NCBI GenBank assembly: GCA_021030905.1
Contig: JAGFMI010000006.1
Location: 930,001-994,000 of the forward strand
Reading direction: 5' to 3'
Length of the DNA: 64,000 nt
Source: Pyrenula massariospora
Lineage: Eukaryota; Ascomycota; Eurotiomycetes; Pyrenulales; Pyrenulaceae
Positions 1-11,484 of this stretch are shown piece by piece (within the stretch, counting starts at the first letter, position 1; each line of letters begins with the position of its first letter). The translations under genes and the position numbers were made by a program. Below the pieces are notes generated by a model, which worked only from the letters and a program-made list of their open reading frames with translations, searched no databases and was not told the DNA's origin.

Positions 1-645
1 ACCTTTATACTTTCGTAGACTATAACCAATTGAAAGCGCCGTCCTGCTCGCCATGACTGCTGGGTAGATGTACCCTGCTGCTCATTCGACGTGAGTCACG
101 TGCTTCGTATTAGGGGTCAGAAACCAAACATCCACAGCATGAGCAAATCACGTGCCTGTCTTGCAACCATCTTCTACTACTTCGTGCTTATGTATATATA
201 GATCGTAGCTTAGTCTGTCACATCGAACAAGACATAATGTTTTGCTTAAAACGAAGGGGATTATGTTATTGCCAAGGTTGACTTTGCAATGCTGCGGCTT
301 TCCCGAGGAGGATTCGACCGCTTCGGAGCGTCCTAGCTAGCTGCTCTAACAAACAAGTATGTGTATAGAAACGAATGAATGCTATAAGAAAGCATATTAT
401 CCCAGCAGGGTGGTGGTCTCTTGTTAAAAAGAAAGACGTCTTTGTGTCGCCTTTCGCACGTCGCGCGACTGCCTGGTATCAGTCGGGCGGGCACTTCTAC
501 CTCCACCTCACGTATCCATGCCCTTCTTGCTCAAAATCTCAAATTGAACACCGCCGCATCTCTCCCTCAATGTTCGTATTCTTCATTACCCCGTCACGCG
601 TCACGTACACCTCCCATCCCTCCCAGTTCACCATCCACCCCTCTC
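1..645. other. Intergenic, downstream flank of the Ca2+/H+ exchanger gene
   Basis: No gene is supported here. Two CACGTG boxes lie near 97 and 148, and an AT-rich stretch resembling a TATA element lies near 190-203. Open frames across 375-695 have no recognisable product and partly overlap the antisense of the exchanger 3' end. A T-arm-like string near 310-330 does not fold into a tRNA by eye. Confidence 0.5.
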
Positions 646-3303
646 TCACGCAGCCCGACACTGCGTACTATCCGAAGGATCCGAGGGGCCACTAGCCGTA
701 CTCAGATTCTCGCAACTGGGGTAAAAATACGCCGCCACCGCGATAATCACGTACGCCGCGATCAGCAACGCACCTTCCAAGTAATTGCTCCGCCCATCAA
801 TCATGAGATAATTGACAATGAAAGCCGACACGAACAGGCTGACCGTCTCGAACAGGCTGAAATAGAGACTCATTTCCGTCCCAAGGGCCCAGCCGAGGAG
901 TACGATGACCGGGGTCACAAAGAGGGCGATCTGGATTGAGGATCCCAACGCGACGCCGATGGCGAGGTCCATCTTGTTCTTGCTGGCGACCGTGACGGCG
1001 GTGACGTGCTCGGCAGCGTTGCCAACGATAGGGAGGATAATTAGACCGATGAATGCTTGGCTCACGCCGGTGGAGTCAACGAAAGAGTCGATGCTATCGA
1101 CGAGGAACTCTGCACAAGCGGCAACAAGGCCGGTGGAGATGAGGAGTAGCATGATAGCCGCGTTGCGAGATAGGTGCTTTGAGGCTTCGTTGGAGTCCGA
1201 CGAATCGACGCTGGCAGGAGCTTTCCTGGTCACTGGCATCAGGTAAGGCAGGGGCTGGGCTGAGATAGGAAGCGGGCCAGCTTGGGGGGCTGATTTGTTA
1301 AGGCGGTCTGGAAGGGAGTTGGTGCGGCGGAGACCAGAGTTAGAACTTGATCCGGCGCGTGTGGCAGTAGCCTGGATGCTAGGAAGTGGTAGGGACTGGC
1401 CGGCCGGCTTCTCGGGCTGGGAGAAGACACTGGAGGAGAGAACCTTGGGGAGCGCCGGGCGAACAGAAGATAAGTGGCGTATGTTGAAAGGCCGCTTGGG
1501 GGAATTGTTGTTCGTCTCTTCGGCATCAGACACGAATCCCACACGTGGGGGACTCTGCCGCGGTTTCTCCTCTTCCGCTTTCTCGATTTCGATACCTGCT
1601 TCTCCTTTCTCCGTTACTTCCTTCCCGCTTTCAGGCTCCTGAGCATTTCGTTTCGATTTCTTGTGTTTCTTCTTGGACTTCTTTTTCTTGGCTCTGTAAG
1701 AAGAACTCCGTGAATGAGTTCCGGTGTGTATTTGTTCTGTTTCAAAATCACGGGAAATTACGCCAGGGCTGCATGTACCATTTTGATGAACATGACGCTC
1801 TCCGTCAGTATCAGCCTCATCCCCGCTGACAACCGCCTCTAAAGTATGAGTTGACCGAAATTCACTTGGTGATTCTGCAGCAGGTAAATCTGTAAGCTGG
1901 TGTGACAGTGAAGAATGTCTACGAATGACTGAAGGTTTCGAAGAGTTTTCCTTGGAGCTTGCGCTTGACTTGCGTCGCTTTCGACGAAGAGCCCGCTTCA
2001 GCATCTTGGTCGTCCTGTGAGACCCGGAGCTCGAGTCAGAGTCAGAGTCACTGTCGCTACTTGACGAGTCGGATGAACTAGAAGAGTTCAACATATCGGC
2101 CAGAACACCGGGATGGGATTCCTCGTCAATCATGTGCTGAGGTGTACTTTCGTACATGTAAGCGTGGGACTTGAGCTGGAAAAGTAAATAGAGCACGTAG
2201 ACTAGTAAGAGGACCTAGGATTATTAGTAAAGATTAATTGGAGAGTTAGATGTACTGACAACGCTAGTGCCTCGGCTCACTTTGATTACAACTCTGTCTG
2301 CGAGGTCTAAATTGCTGAATGATGCATGGAAAGCTGTCTTTAATCATCGTTAGCAAGGCCAGGTAAGACTAGGGCACATAATGGAAGTACCGGCAACAAA
2401 AGACTCATGACACTTAAGCTGAGTAAGCACGCACTCATCTGAGTGACTGTCGAGTTGTAAAGCTGCGGTATTGTAAGCGAAATCTGGTATAAATGGCAAT
2501 ATGCTCTCTTAACGTACCTGTTCTCGGAAACGCAGTCCACCGAACAGAAAACACATTCCGAGAATGAGCAGGAGATTGGCTAGAATAGATCCCAGGAGAG
2601 AAGCCTGGACAATGCGAATCTCGTTTGCTACTAATGCGATAATGAAAATAATAAGTTCGACTGCATTGCCAAACGTGACATTCATCAAGGCACCAATGGT
2701 GTCGCCGAGTTTGCTAGCCACACTTTCCGTGGCGTAGGAGAGCATTCCTGCTAATGGGATGATGGCAATGGCATTCATTGCGAAGACGATTGTAGGACTG
2801 ACCGGGCTGCGGTCGCCCATCGCTTTAGACATAGCGCCAACTGCTACCCCGACGGGAACGAAGACCAGGAGCCAGTTGACCCAACTTGATAGGATGATCT
2901 TTTTGCCAACAAGGTAAAATCTTACGAGGACATGTGGTTTGGGTTCGGTATTCTCGCCCTCCCCTATGGAGGAAGATTCCTCTCCATTTCCTTCCTTAGC
3001 CATTTGAGGTGGAGGCGCCGGGGGAGGCGTATCGGGAGATCTCTTGTCGGCAATGTCTTGGGCGCTGGGACTACTCTGAGGACACACATTCTTGGTCGTG
3101 TTGCGAGCGCTGCGCAGCTCGTCATTCTTAAGCTTAGAGCCAGCATCTCGTGAAGATGAGGATGAATTTCTTAGGGCCGGTGGAGGTCGAGAAGCATTCG
3201 ATTCATTTGCTCGGAAGGGTTGGAAGTTGGAGGTATGTGCCTTGGAACTAGCCCATGAGCGGATGCGGTCTGATAACGGAGGATCGTCAGAAGATTCGTT
3301 CAT
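646..3303 (-). CDS. Vacuolar Ca2+/H+ exchanger, VCX1/CAX family
   Basis: Coding exons are 3303-2518, 2462-2391, 2337-2260 and 2214-646 (834 residues); the introns are 55, 53 and 45 nt. It is predicted to exchange cytosolic Ca2+ for H+ across the vacuolar membrane. Both CAX repeats are visible: GNAVELIIFIIALVANEIR before the first intron and GNAAEHVTAVTVASKNKMD near the C-terminus, each followed by a Gly-Ser rich segment (SLLGSILANLLLILG; GVALGSSIQIALFVTP). The joins restore the family run LLLPTAFHASF and VSRGTSVVLLLVYVLYLLF. The N-terminal ~120 residues are hydrophilic. A Ser- and Lys-rich loop of roughly 250 residues separates the two halves, long for the family but common in filamentous fungi. 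The start is the first ATG (MNESSDDPP); the open frame extends upstream only through a TTG. Several CAX paralogues usually exist per genome, so no symbol is given. Confidence 0.93.
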
Positions 3304-4524
3304 CGAGGTTGGGCACAACAACTAGTGTGCTGATGGTGGTCGCTGAAAGAAGTGCTCGCAATGAGCGTGTAAAGAGCGATGAAAATAAAGATAAGCGGAA
3401 GGGCGGGAAGACAAGAACCAGGTGAAGGTGGATGGGGGATGGGGGATGGGGGTGGTCAGGGCAAGGATGCTGGGCACTGGGGGATCATTCATCGAATGGC
3501 CTTCTCGCGACTTGGCGCCTTACGCGGACCAGTTCACGATTGGGCGGGCCGGCAGCCGGCAGCGGTGCAGGGCACCATGACGCGACTGCGCCCACGCTAA
3601 TCCCAGAAGAGTCCGAGCGATGGCGCAGCAGTCAAGCCACACGCATGACCATCCGTGCCCCAACGACCTCCAGCTTCGCGTCTGATCGATACTCATGTCC
3701 GTACATAACTTCGTGGAAAAGGCAAAATTGCAAAAAATTTGGGGTCGAGAGGTCTGGCTGTGGTCAGGAACGGGAAATAGCGGCCACGTACGCATCAATT
3801 AGAGTTTCGGGGCGGCTGTCGCGTGCCCCAGATCGCCTTATCAAAGGTAGACGCGAATGCCGTTTTAGGTATGAATGGTCTGTTCAGCCACAGAAGCAAA
3901 GAGAGAATATTCCAGGTTCTTTCTGGAAGAGAAACATTGGATAAACGGCCGGTGAAGTAAATATATTAGTATGAGGGAAATTGCCATTGACGCTCTTACG
4001 AACAAATCCTACAATGCAGAACACTGCATGGACCGCTGAAACGATGAAAACAAGAAACCACTCCACCGTGTCATGGTGCTGTAACACGCCAATACGCCAC
4101 TGATCGACGGTCAGCTCTACATAGAGCGTATGAATATCAAGTCCACGTCCCAAAACCACTATTTCGGCGATACAATTACCTCTCTCTCGGTAATGCACTC
4201 GGCCTGGCTCGGGAATATGCTCTTCTCTCGCTCGGCGATACGATTACGTGCGGGCTGACATGTTATTGTTGATGCTCTCTATGGCCGGGCTCGCACTGCA
4301 TTGACAAGGGTAGTGTTTGTGTCTCGGTGCCAAACGCATTACTCTTTTACCGGCTCGCCAACTGTCAAGTCTCAGGAACTGTGACTATCCTGAAAGGTGT
4401 GACGCAACTCACGGCAAGCTTTGGTTGCATCGTAGCGTCATCATGCGCCGAGGTGTGCGAAGCAGCTTCGCCGTCCGCGTCTGCAATTCCTTTGCCCTCG
4501 ACGACTATTTCTACACAATTTGAA
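3304..4524. other. Intergenic region, divergent promoters, with G-rich tract and a short direct repeat
   Basis: This separates the exchanger (leftward) from the metallo-beta-lactamase-like gene (rightward). It holds a G-run tract at about 3427-3457 and an imperfect 15-bp direct repeat (CGGCGATAC-A/G-ATTAC) at 4165-4179 and 4233-4247. No convincing gene is seen; an open frame through 4327-4524 continues into the next CDS but has no ATG. Confidence 0.5.
3427..3457 (+). repeat. Short G-rich tandem tract (GATGGGGG units), potential G-quadruplex
   Basis: The plus strand carries three consecutive GATGGGGG-type units flanked by further GG runs, giving G-runs separated by AT. It lies about 125-155 bp upstream of the exchanger ATG, that is, in its likely promoter or 5' leader, with the G-rich strand opposite the exchanger sense strand. 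Confidence 0.6.
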
Positions 4525-5688
4525 ATGCATGACCCGTCTCTACAGCTCGAGCAAACCCTTCAAGATTCAGTCTCTCGCGCCCTTGCAAGCGAGCGCCCCA
4601 TCCTCACGCATCTTAACGCCGACACGAGCTGGCTCCTCTCTTTGCCCCGCCCCGACGACGAGCTTCCCCTCACTGGTCGAAGTCGCTTCAACGTCGTGAT
4701 CGATCCCTGGCTGCAAGGTCCCCAGAGTGATGTGGCATCTTGGTTTTCGACGCAATGGCATTCCATTGAGAGCAAGGTGCAGACAGTTGACGAAATGAAC
4801 GACTACTTGAAAGAGCTGGACGAACTAGACTATGGAGTACGAGGAAAGAGCACCAAACGTCGGAGGAGGAAATCGAATAGCCCTCTCAACACAACAACCA
4901 ACGGCGCAACAGACCATGATATCTCTCACCAATCCTACATCGACGCCGTAGCCATCTCCCACGAATTCTCCGATCACTGCCATCAAGAAACCCTCCTCAC
5001 ATTCCCGAAATCCACCCCAATCTACGCCGCCGACCGCGCCGCCTCCCTAATCCGCTCCTGGTCGCACTTCCAATCCGTCCACCCCATCCCCGCCTTCCCC
5101 GCCTCCCCTTCCCCACACTCCTTCCATCCCCCACCCCTCCCCGGCCTCCCCCCCTGGCTCTCCATCTCCCGCTTCACCTCCTCCGACGCCCTCTACTACC
5201 ACTCCGCCCTCGTCTTCCTCTTCCCCCCACTACACCACCCCCCTCCCACCTCCCCATCCCCACCCTACGAATCCATCATCTACACCCCCCACGGCGTCTA
5301 CCCCCCCTCCCTCGCCCCCCTCACCACCCTCCAAATCCGCGTCCTCGCCTTCATCCAGGGCCTGCACGACGTCTCCCTCTCCCTCTACAAAACCGCGCAG
5401 CTGAACCTCGGCGCGCACGTCGCACTACAAAATCAACGTGCGCTGAAGGCGCGGTACTGGATCGGCACGCACGACGAGGTCAAGAGGGGGGGCGGGGTCG
5501 TGGCGTATTTTCTGCGGAGGAAGGTGTATACTGTGCTGGATGCGGTTAGAGGACAAGGGGACGAGGAGAAGAAGGAGGAGGACGGGGATGGTGGGATTGG
5601 GGCTGAGGAGGCGTTGGAGAGGATACGGGAGGAGAAGGATGCGAGGTATGTGGAGCTGGGGAATGGGGAGAGTCTGTTGCTTGAGTGA
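4525..5688 (+). CDS. Metallo-beta-lactamase-fold family protein (fungal, degenerate metal motif)
   Basis: This is a single exon of 387 residues. The first ATG (MHDPSLQLEQ) is at 4525; the frame is open upstream but only via a GTG. The N-terminus has the fungal pattern LTHLNADTSWLLSLP, then VVIDPWLQGPQSDVASWF. Around residues 146-153 the sequence reads HEFSDHCH, where a standard metallo-beta-lactamase has HxHxDH; Phe replaces the second His. PIYAADRAASLIRSW follows, resembling the strand and helix after that motif. An acidic/basic linker lies near residues 100-120. Codon use changes strongly: positions about 4960-5400 are extremely C-rich and 5480-5690 are G-rich. The fold assignment rests on pattern memory; the substrate is unknown. 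Confidence 0.75.
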   Translation: MHDPSLQLEQTLQDSVSRALASERPILTHLNADTSWLLSLPRPDDELPLTGRSRFNVVIDPWLQGPQSDVASWFSTQWHSIESKVQTVDEMNDYLKELDELDYGVRGKSTKRRRRKSNSPLNTTTNGATDHDISHQSYIDAVAISHEFSDHCHQETLLTFPKSTPIYAADRAASLIRSWSHFQSVHPIPAFPASPSPHSFHPPPLPGLPPWLSISRFTSSDALYYHSALVFLFPPLHHPPPTSPSPPYESIIYTPHGVYPPSLAPLTTLQIRVLAFIQGLHDVSLSLYKTAQLNLGAHVALQNQRALKARYWIGTHDEVKRGGGVVAYFLRRKVYTVLDAVRGQGDEEKKEEDGDGGIGAEEALERIREEKDARYVELGNGESLLLE

Positions 5689-6015
5689 AGCATGGGGAGG
5701 GGTGAGGGGAACGAGGGTTAATCTCGGCCTATAGGGCAGGATTGTAATGCATATATGTCTCGGAGATGGTTTCTACAAAAATGGGAAATATTGGAAAGTC
5801 TTTGCTTACCTCATTAGGAACCTTTAGCAACAGATAGGTAAGTGTGAGTGTTCTCATCTTCACCATCGAAAACAAGGAGTAGTAAATTGGCTTGGGCTAA
5901 TTCTGGGCACTTAGCTATTGACTAAATTTCTACAAATCTGCAATACTTCTCAACCTCGCATATTTGGGTATTACTATCAAGAATTCCCTCCATCCAACAC
6001 GATATTGAACCGTAT
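5689..6015. other. Intergenic, convergent 3' ends
   Basis: AT-richer spacer between the 3' ends of the metallo-beta-lactamase-like gene and the Clr5-domain gene. No gene or repeat is seen. Confidence 0.5.
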
Positions 6016-7930
6016 TCAAACGCCATTAATCTGCACCTGAAAAGTCGCCTTCTTCCCTTTCACATGGTCCAAGTAAGCCTTCAGCTCATCATCATTGTCA
6101 ATCTGCCAAGAAAGCTCTTTCTCCTTCGTCAGAGCCTCCACCCCATCAATCCGCAGAATGATAACACCAGGATACTTCTCACTAAGAGCCTGCTGCAACC
6201 CGGCGTGAGACCGCGACGTGAGCCGCCCAAGCCAGATACTGGGTCCTTCGACCCTTGACTGTGGATGAAGGCGGAAATAGACCGGTATCGAGGGGACGAA
6301 AGGAGAGGGAGATTGCTGGAGGGCTGCGCCGGCAGCCGCTCCGAGGAGGGTAGGGTCAATCTGCATGTCGCTGACTTCGCTTGCGACTAGAGGCGCGCTA
6401 GCTAGGGCACGGGAGGCGAGCGAGCTGATTCCACTGCTGATCTCCGGGTGAGGAGCGGCAGATCTGACGGCAGAGGTATTTGCAGCGCTTCTATTGCCGC
6501 GTGGTCTTGCGGCGGTCGGAGAGCCGCTTGGACTGGTGTCTGGCTCGTCTGTTGTTGATACGGCTGGCTTAGTGAGCTTACGGCTCGGATCTGCTTTGAC
6601 CTGATCGTCTCGGAGGCGCTTCATCACATCTCGGCAAAGTACTTCGACAGCTTTACGCTTAATGGCATGTTGAGGATCTTCAGTACCTGGCGCAAGGATA
6701 TTCTGTATCAATGGAGTTGTCGATATCCACTGATCTTTCAACTCTTTCCAGTGAGTGTCTCCGGCTTCAATCTTGCTGGTGAAATGGTCAGCCTTCAGGA
6801 TGGCATAAAATGCATTTCGAACGGTGCGACTCTCTTCTGGGTTGATTGCCAGGACATTTTTGGCATCTGCAATAGTCATTCGGTGCTCCAGCGTTCTCAT
6901 GCGTTTTGTAACATCACTGCAGATCACATCTAGGGCGAGAGCCTTCCGCTCGAGATGAGTATTGTCGTCCCAAAAGACGGTCTGCAGGTGGGCAGATTCC
7001 TGTATGAGTCTATCCTTTGCTGCATGCCATTGCTCGGGACCAGCGATGGTCTTCTTGATGATCTGTTGTTCTTCGCAGATCCGTTGGAAGTGTTCCCGTA
7101 ACTCCCGATAAGTGTTATGGTCAAGATTGAGGAACGCCTTGCTCTCATCAATCGTGGTCTCTGAAGGAAAGCGAGGAGGTGCTGGAGGGTCTGCAGGAAG
7201 ACCACCCCATCCACGCGTGCGACGGCGACGTTTGCGGGATTGGTAGCGCTCGTCACTGTCTTTCTGGAGCTCCTCACGTCTTCTCTTCCTCTGCTCAACG
7301 AGTTCAGGAGCAAGACTTGGGCTTTTGGCTTTCCTTGAGATTTCTTTCTGTTTCGGTTCCTCTAATTCGGTTTCTTGAACACCACTAGCGAGCGGTTGGT
7401 CCAGATCTGGGCCATCTTGAGCTGCTTCAATGCTGGTAGCTTCACGATCTGCCTCGTGTGAGGCACCAATGCGCGATTCGGCGCCTTCAATACTTTCACT
7501 GCCAAGCTTAGGTCTCATGCCGTTGGCCGATCTTAGTAGCCATCGATGCTTAGTCCTGACCCTCATCAATTCCCGCTCCTTCAGGTCGTAGCCTTCCTCA
7601 TTGAGGATAGCGAGCATATCTCGTTGGCTCACATTATTCTCCCACAGCTCTTTTACTCGGGACACCAAATCCAAATTTCTGTGCGCCGGATTCTGTTTCG
7701 AGGGAAATCCCCATCGCTTAAATTGTGTCTGGAAGGCTCGTTTGCTTGGGGTGAATCCGACATTGCGGAACCCCTGCATGATCTCGTCGAGGCTTTGCCT
7801 CTGGCGAATATAGAGGTCGTAGCAGGCATCTCGCTTGCCATCCCAGTCGTAAACTGTGAAAATTAATCAGATTAGTAGTGGCCGAATATTTCTCCAACGC
7901 AATGCAAGCATCGGGTGTGTACTTACCCAT
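6016..7930 (-). CDS. Clr5-domain protein, hypothetical nuclear protein
   Basis: Coding exons are 7930-7927 (ATGG only) and 7853-6016 (613 residues), with a 73-nt intron starting GTAAGT and ending TTTTCACAG. The join gives MVYDWDGKRDACYDLY, completing the N-terminal half of a Clr5 domain (about residues 1-55) that continues as FTPSKRAFQTQFKRWGF. Clr5 domains were named after a fission yeast silencing factor and are found at the N-terminus of many fungal proteins. The rest is hydrophilic, with a basic KRRRRTRGWGG patch, central helical segments and a low-complexity Ser/Ala/Pro stretch. The C-terminal region, about the last 75 residues, looks folded. The ATG lies in CCACCATGG, a strong start context. 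The only alternative is an internal Met (MQGF) that would delete half of the domain. Function is unknown; a transcriptional or chromatin role is inference. Confidence 0.8.
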
Positions 7931-8301
7931 GGTGGGTAAAAATGGTAAAGTGCTCGTTCTGGTTTGCCGTAGTCGAGGGAGATGGTGCTGAGCAAAGGAC
8001 ATTGGCGCAAAGTAGGGAGACGCTAGTCCAATTTGGGCGACATCAACCAGCAGCACATGTTTCGTTTCTTAAAGGTACGCCGAGGACGTCTTCCTCGCCA
8101 CAAGCAATTCTATAGACACTATACAACATTTGGTGCTCAATATTCAAAATTTGCTATAGGTGCCATCGCTATCAACCGAAGCGTTTCCTACTCCAATTGT
8201 CTTTGTGCTCTCCCTGCAAGAAGCTAACATGTCCAAAATGCAGCCAGGGGGGCTGGAGACCGAACATTAAATTCATCAGACATAAAGCCTTATAAACATG
8301 A
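7931..8301. other. Intergenic spacer between tandem minus-strand genes
   Basis: It holds the promoter/5' leader of the Clr5-domain gene and the 3' flank of the bZIP gene. No further feature is supported. Confidence 0.5.
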
Positions 8302-10152
8302 TTACTGTACAGCCATAGCCAAGGCGTCATCAACATCAGATTGCCTGAATCCTGGCGCTCGCCCTAAACACACACCATTCGGGATAAGATCTTGTACCTC
8401 AGTTAGTGATGTGCAACCTAGATTGGACGGTAGTCAGAGCTTACGGTCAAGAAATTTCTGAACGTCGAGCGTGATCAGTCCCTGCGCAATCTGATTGATT
8501 TGTTGCTGCTGCCAAACGTCGATAAACGACTGCTCCAAATTCTGCGACCATAATGAAAAATTGGTAGCGCTGTCACCATTAACGTCAACCGCTTCAGGTA
8601 CGATTCTTGTTTCTAAGGTATTCACCACTTCCGGACTGTTTCCCTGCATGGAGGGTCGCCGGGAGCTTGCAACTGCTGGGCTTCGGCTGAATGTTGATGG
8701 CGTTATGGATGCAAGTTGAGAGTTTTCATCCACCGTCAAAAGTGGCGTTGATAGGTCTGGTGTTTGAATTTCGACAAAACTAGACTGCCCATCGAGGTAG
8801 ACGCCCTTGTGTCGGAGGTAATTTTCAACATCATTTGAATCAAACCATTTTCCTCCATAGCCTATTGCTTCGAGCAGGTCGTCCATACTTTTCTCTTCCC
8901 TCGGCGTTTCTGCCACACCAGCCTGCATAGGCCCAAAGAATACCCTGGAAGGAGAGATCATGTTTGGAGGAAAATTTCTTCTACCCTTATCGTCGATTCG
9001 GGGATAATGTGTCCCGGCGCCACCAATGCGGATGAATGGAACCTGCCAGTTCTCAAGGCTGTCTCTAGTTCCTCTTTTGAGAATTTCTTGGAACCTGTTT
9101 AGAATGCGTCTTCTATCTGAGAAACATAGAGTGAATCGGAAGGTAGTAGAGATTCGCTGCGGGTCTGTAGCTGGAGTTGTTAGGAGACGGAATCCATGTT
9201 CAAGTGATGCTCGATGCAGTCTTCTTGCAAAGCTTGATTCTTGAAAGCTATAAGTGTAGGGTCTGTCGGACCTCAGGGAGCGCTCTATAGGTATTGCGCG
9301 AGTCTCTGGTAGATCATGATTCCATTGTTCGATCCGAGCTATAACCGAGGTTGTGATCCCCGACTCTGGGACTTCCGATGACCAGTTGAAATCACTTTTG
9401 TTGTGACCCGCGTGTTGGCCATCTTGTTGAGGCCGTTGCCCGCTCACAGTGACTTCGTCTGGGAGTGGATCTATCCATAATGGGTCCGCCCAGACGGGAG
9501 AATTCTGTTTCTGTGGCCCTCCGTTCTCCCTTGCGAGACCAAAGCTGTCTGACCCCAGCGCAACATGGTTTTGGTCTTCAATTTGTACCTGGTGTCCAAG
9601 GGTGACATCCACGGCTGTGTTTTCTTCGCCATCAGAGTCCGACGAAGCGATCTTGGCTAGTTGGTGGAACTGTTCTGTCATTTCTCTAAGCTGCTGAGCG
9701 AGTCTGGGATGAGCAGCCAAGGCTCCTGATTCCACAGCGTTATCACTGAAGTTTTGGAAAGACTGACTCATCTGGCCAAGACGATCCTCGAGTTCAGCAA
9801 CACTTTTTTTCAGAGCATCTATCGTAGTCTCTTTTCGTAATCGGTAAGCTCGCTGGGCAAGTCGGATCTGAGTCCGCCGGCGGTCAGCGGCTGTCTCGTC
9901 CTGACTGATAACCCGTGGTCGTCCTCTTTGTTTCTTCGTTGTTTCGTCGTCATCACTTTTTTCTTGTCGCCTGCTGCGCTTTTTCTGTCTTTTGACATTA
10001 CCGACGTCGTGGTCCGCGCTGCTGTCGAGCACCCCATCGGATTCAATTAATCCGCCATAGAGCATCTTTCTGGAGCTGCGTGTCACCGCGGCTGCTTGAC
10101 CTCGAGAGACACTGGTAGGTACCGGGTAGCTGGAAGCAGATAGTACGTCCAT
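8302..10152 (-). CDS. Fungal bZIP transcription factor with AT-hook-like motif
   Basis: Exons are 10152-8445 and 8390-8302 (598 residues). A basic segment RRRTQIRLAQRAYRLRKE at residues 91-108 is followed by leucine-zipper spacing (IDALKKSVAELEDRLGQM), the AP1-like fungal bZIP pattern. KKQRGRPR at residues 73-80 resembles an AT-hook. A conserved central block includes FRFTLCFSDRRRILNRFQ. Without splicing the frame stops at 8434 (LDRKL). A 54-nt intron (8444-8391; GTAAGC, branch CTAAC, acceptor CAAG) instead gives a tail reading DHLIPNGVCLGRAPGFR then QSDVDDALAMAVQ, matching the C-terminal block of this fungal family. It probably binds DNA as a dimer and acts in the nucleus; target genes are unknown. 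It is followed on the same strand by the Clr5-domain gene. Confidence 0.88.
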
Positions 10153-11484
10153 CTTCCCAAATGAGGTTCCCGGGCAGAGATTTGTTTTTGAGGATCAGAG
10201 GAGCTTGATTATTTCTTTGCTTGATTGTAGTATACGTAGAAGGAGTCCTCTGAATCAAAAGAAGCTTCGCGCAAAACCAAATTTGCACCTACTAGCACTA
10301 TGCAGATACACTATCCGGACTCTGGAAGAATAAACGTGAACGAGAGATATATTGATACTGACCGGCGAATACGAAGGCTGTTCATCCGAAGATGACAGCT
10401 TCTATAGTGCTAGAATCGGTGAGAAGGCTCTCGGCCATTGACGTTGCAAGATAACACGTCGAAGCAAGGTCAAGCCAAGGATGATGTAGAGGATGACTAA
10501 AGCATCTCAAGCGGCGCCTTAGTTGATCTGAACGCCATCAAAGCTAATATTGCATTGCCCTGTCCTGGCGTGGCAACATCTCGCGCGGGGCGCTTAAGAT
10601 GGAGGGAAGACGGTCTTCGCAAGGCTTGATTTCACGCCCTTCCTAGTGTAGCGCTTCAACCATTTCAAATATACAGAACCCTGAGTGAATCAAAAGCCCA
10701 ATGATGGGTAGGCAACTGAGGAATATGTTCAGTAATCAGAAAATTAGTCAAGCCACTGCTGTGCTTGGTGGGGGCCGTTAAGGCCGTAGGATTCCAGGAG
10801 CCGAGGTCGTTAAGGGAAAGTTGGGCGGATCTAAGCTGCATGGGGAATCTCCGGCCCCGTGTAAAGTTTCCAGACCGAATTAATTGCGGTGAGTCTGCAA
10901 AGTTCGTCATATCGTTGCCGTTTCTTTAAAGCTGTAAAAGATCGTTCCTGAATCAGAGTAGGAGGTAAATGTATTTCGTAATTTGAATGGGGTATGTTTT
11001 ACGCCCTGTACATGCCCTGTTAGGATGGTAGCTTGATTTTCTCTATCAATTGGCCAACACAACTTCACCCCAGATGATGCTTGAAGCCCAAGAGGCAACC
11101 ATTTCAGGCTGTGGAATAATGCTTGAATCAACCTCACGTACACCAGTCTTCCCGTGGTAGAGATTCTGACTCAGAGCATGTCAATGCTGATGATGCAGGA
11201 CGCCTGATGCTCTCAGTGAACCTTGACAGTAAATGGGGGCCATATGAAAATATTCTAAAATTGACAGGCGAAGAACCGGAATCTATATTTTGCATTCATG
11301 AGAATGTCAATAATACTTTACATAACATGTTGTTCATAGGTCCGGAAAGCCGATTCCTGTAACACGGTGGCAAGCTGTCGGGTTTCATGACACTTCTCCA
11401 GCAGAAATTTTCTCCAACTTTTAGAACTTCAGCTTTCCCTAACGAGCAACTGTGCACGCGACACGGAAGCACTTGGTCTCCTCA
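10153..11484. other. Intergenic, divergent promoter region
   Basis: About 1.3 kb between the bZIP gene (leftward) and the PAF-acetylhydrolase-like gene (rightward). Only short frames without coding signatures are present; no repeat or RNA gene was recognised. Confidence 0.5.

Noticed and set aside
290-350. tRNA-like T-loop string (GGATTCGACC)
   Set aside because: No matching acceptor, D-arm or anticodon stems on either strand by eye.
375-939. Plus-strand frames near the left end
   Set aside because: No domain; partly antisense to the Ca2+/H+ exchanger C-terminus.
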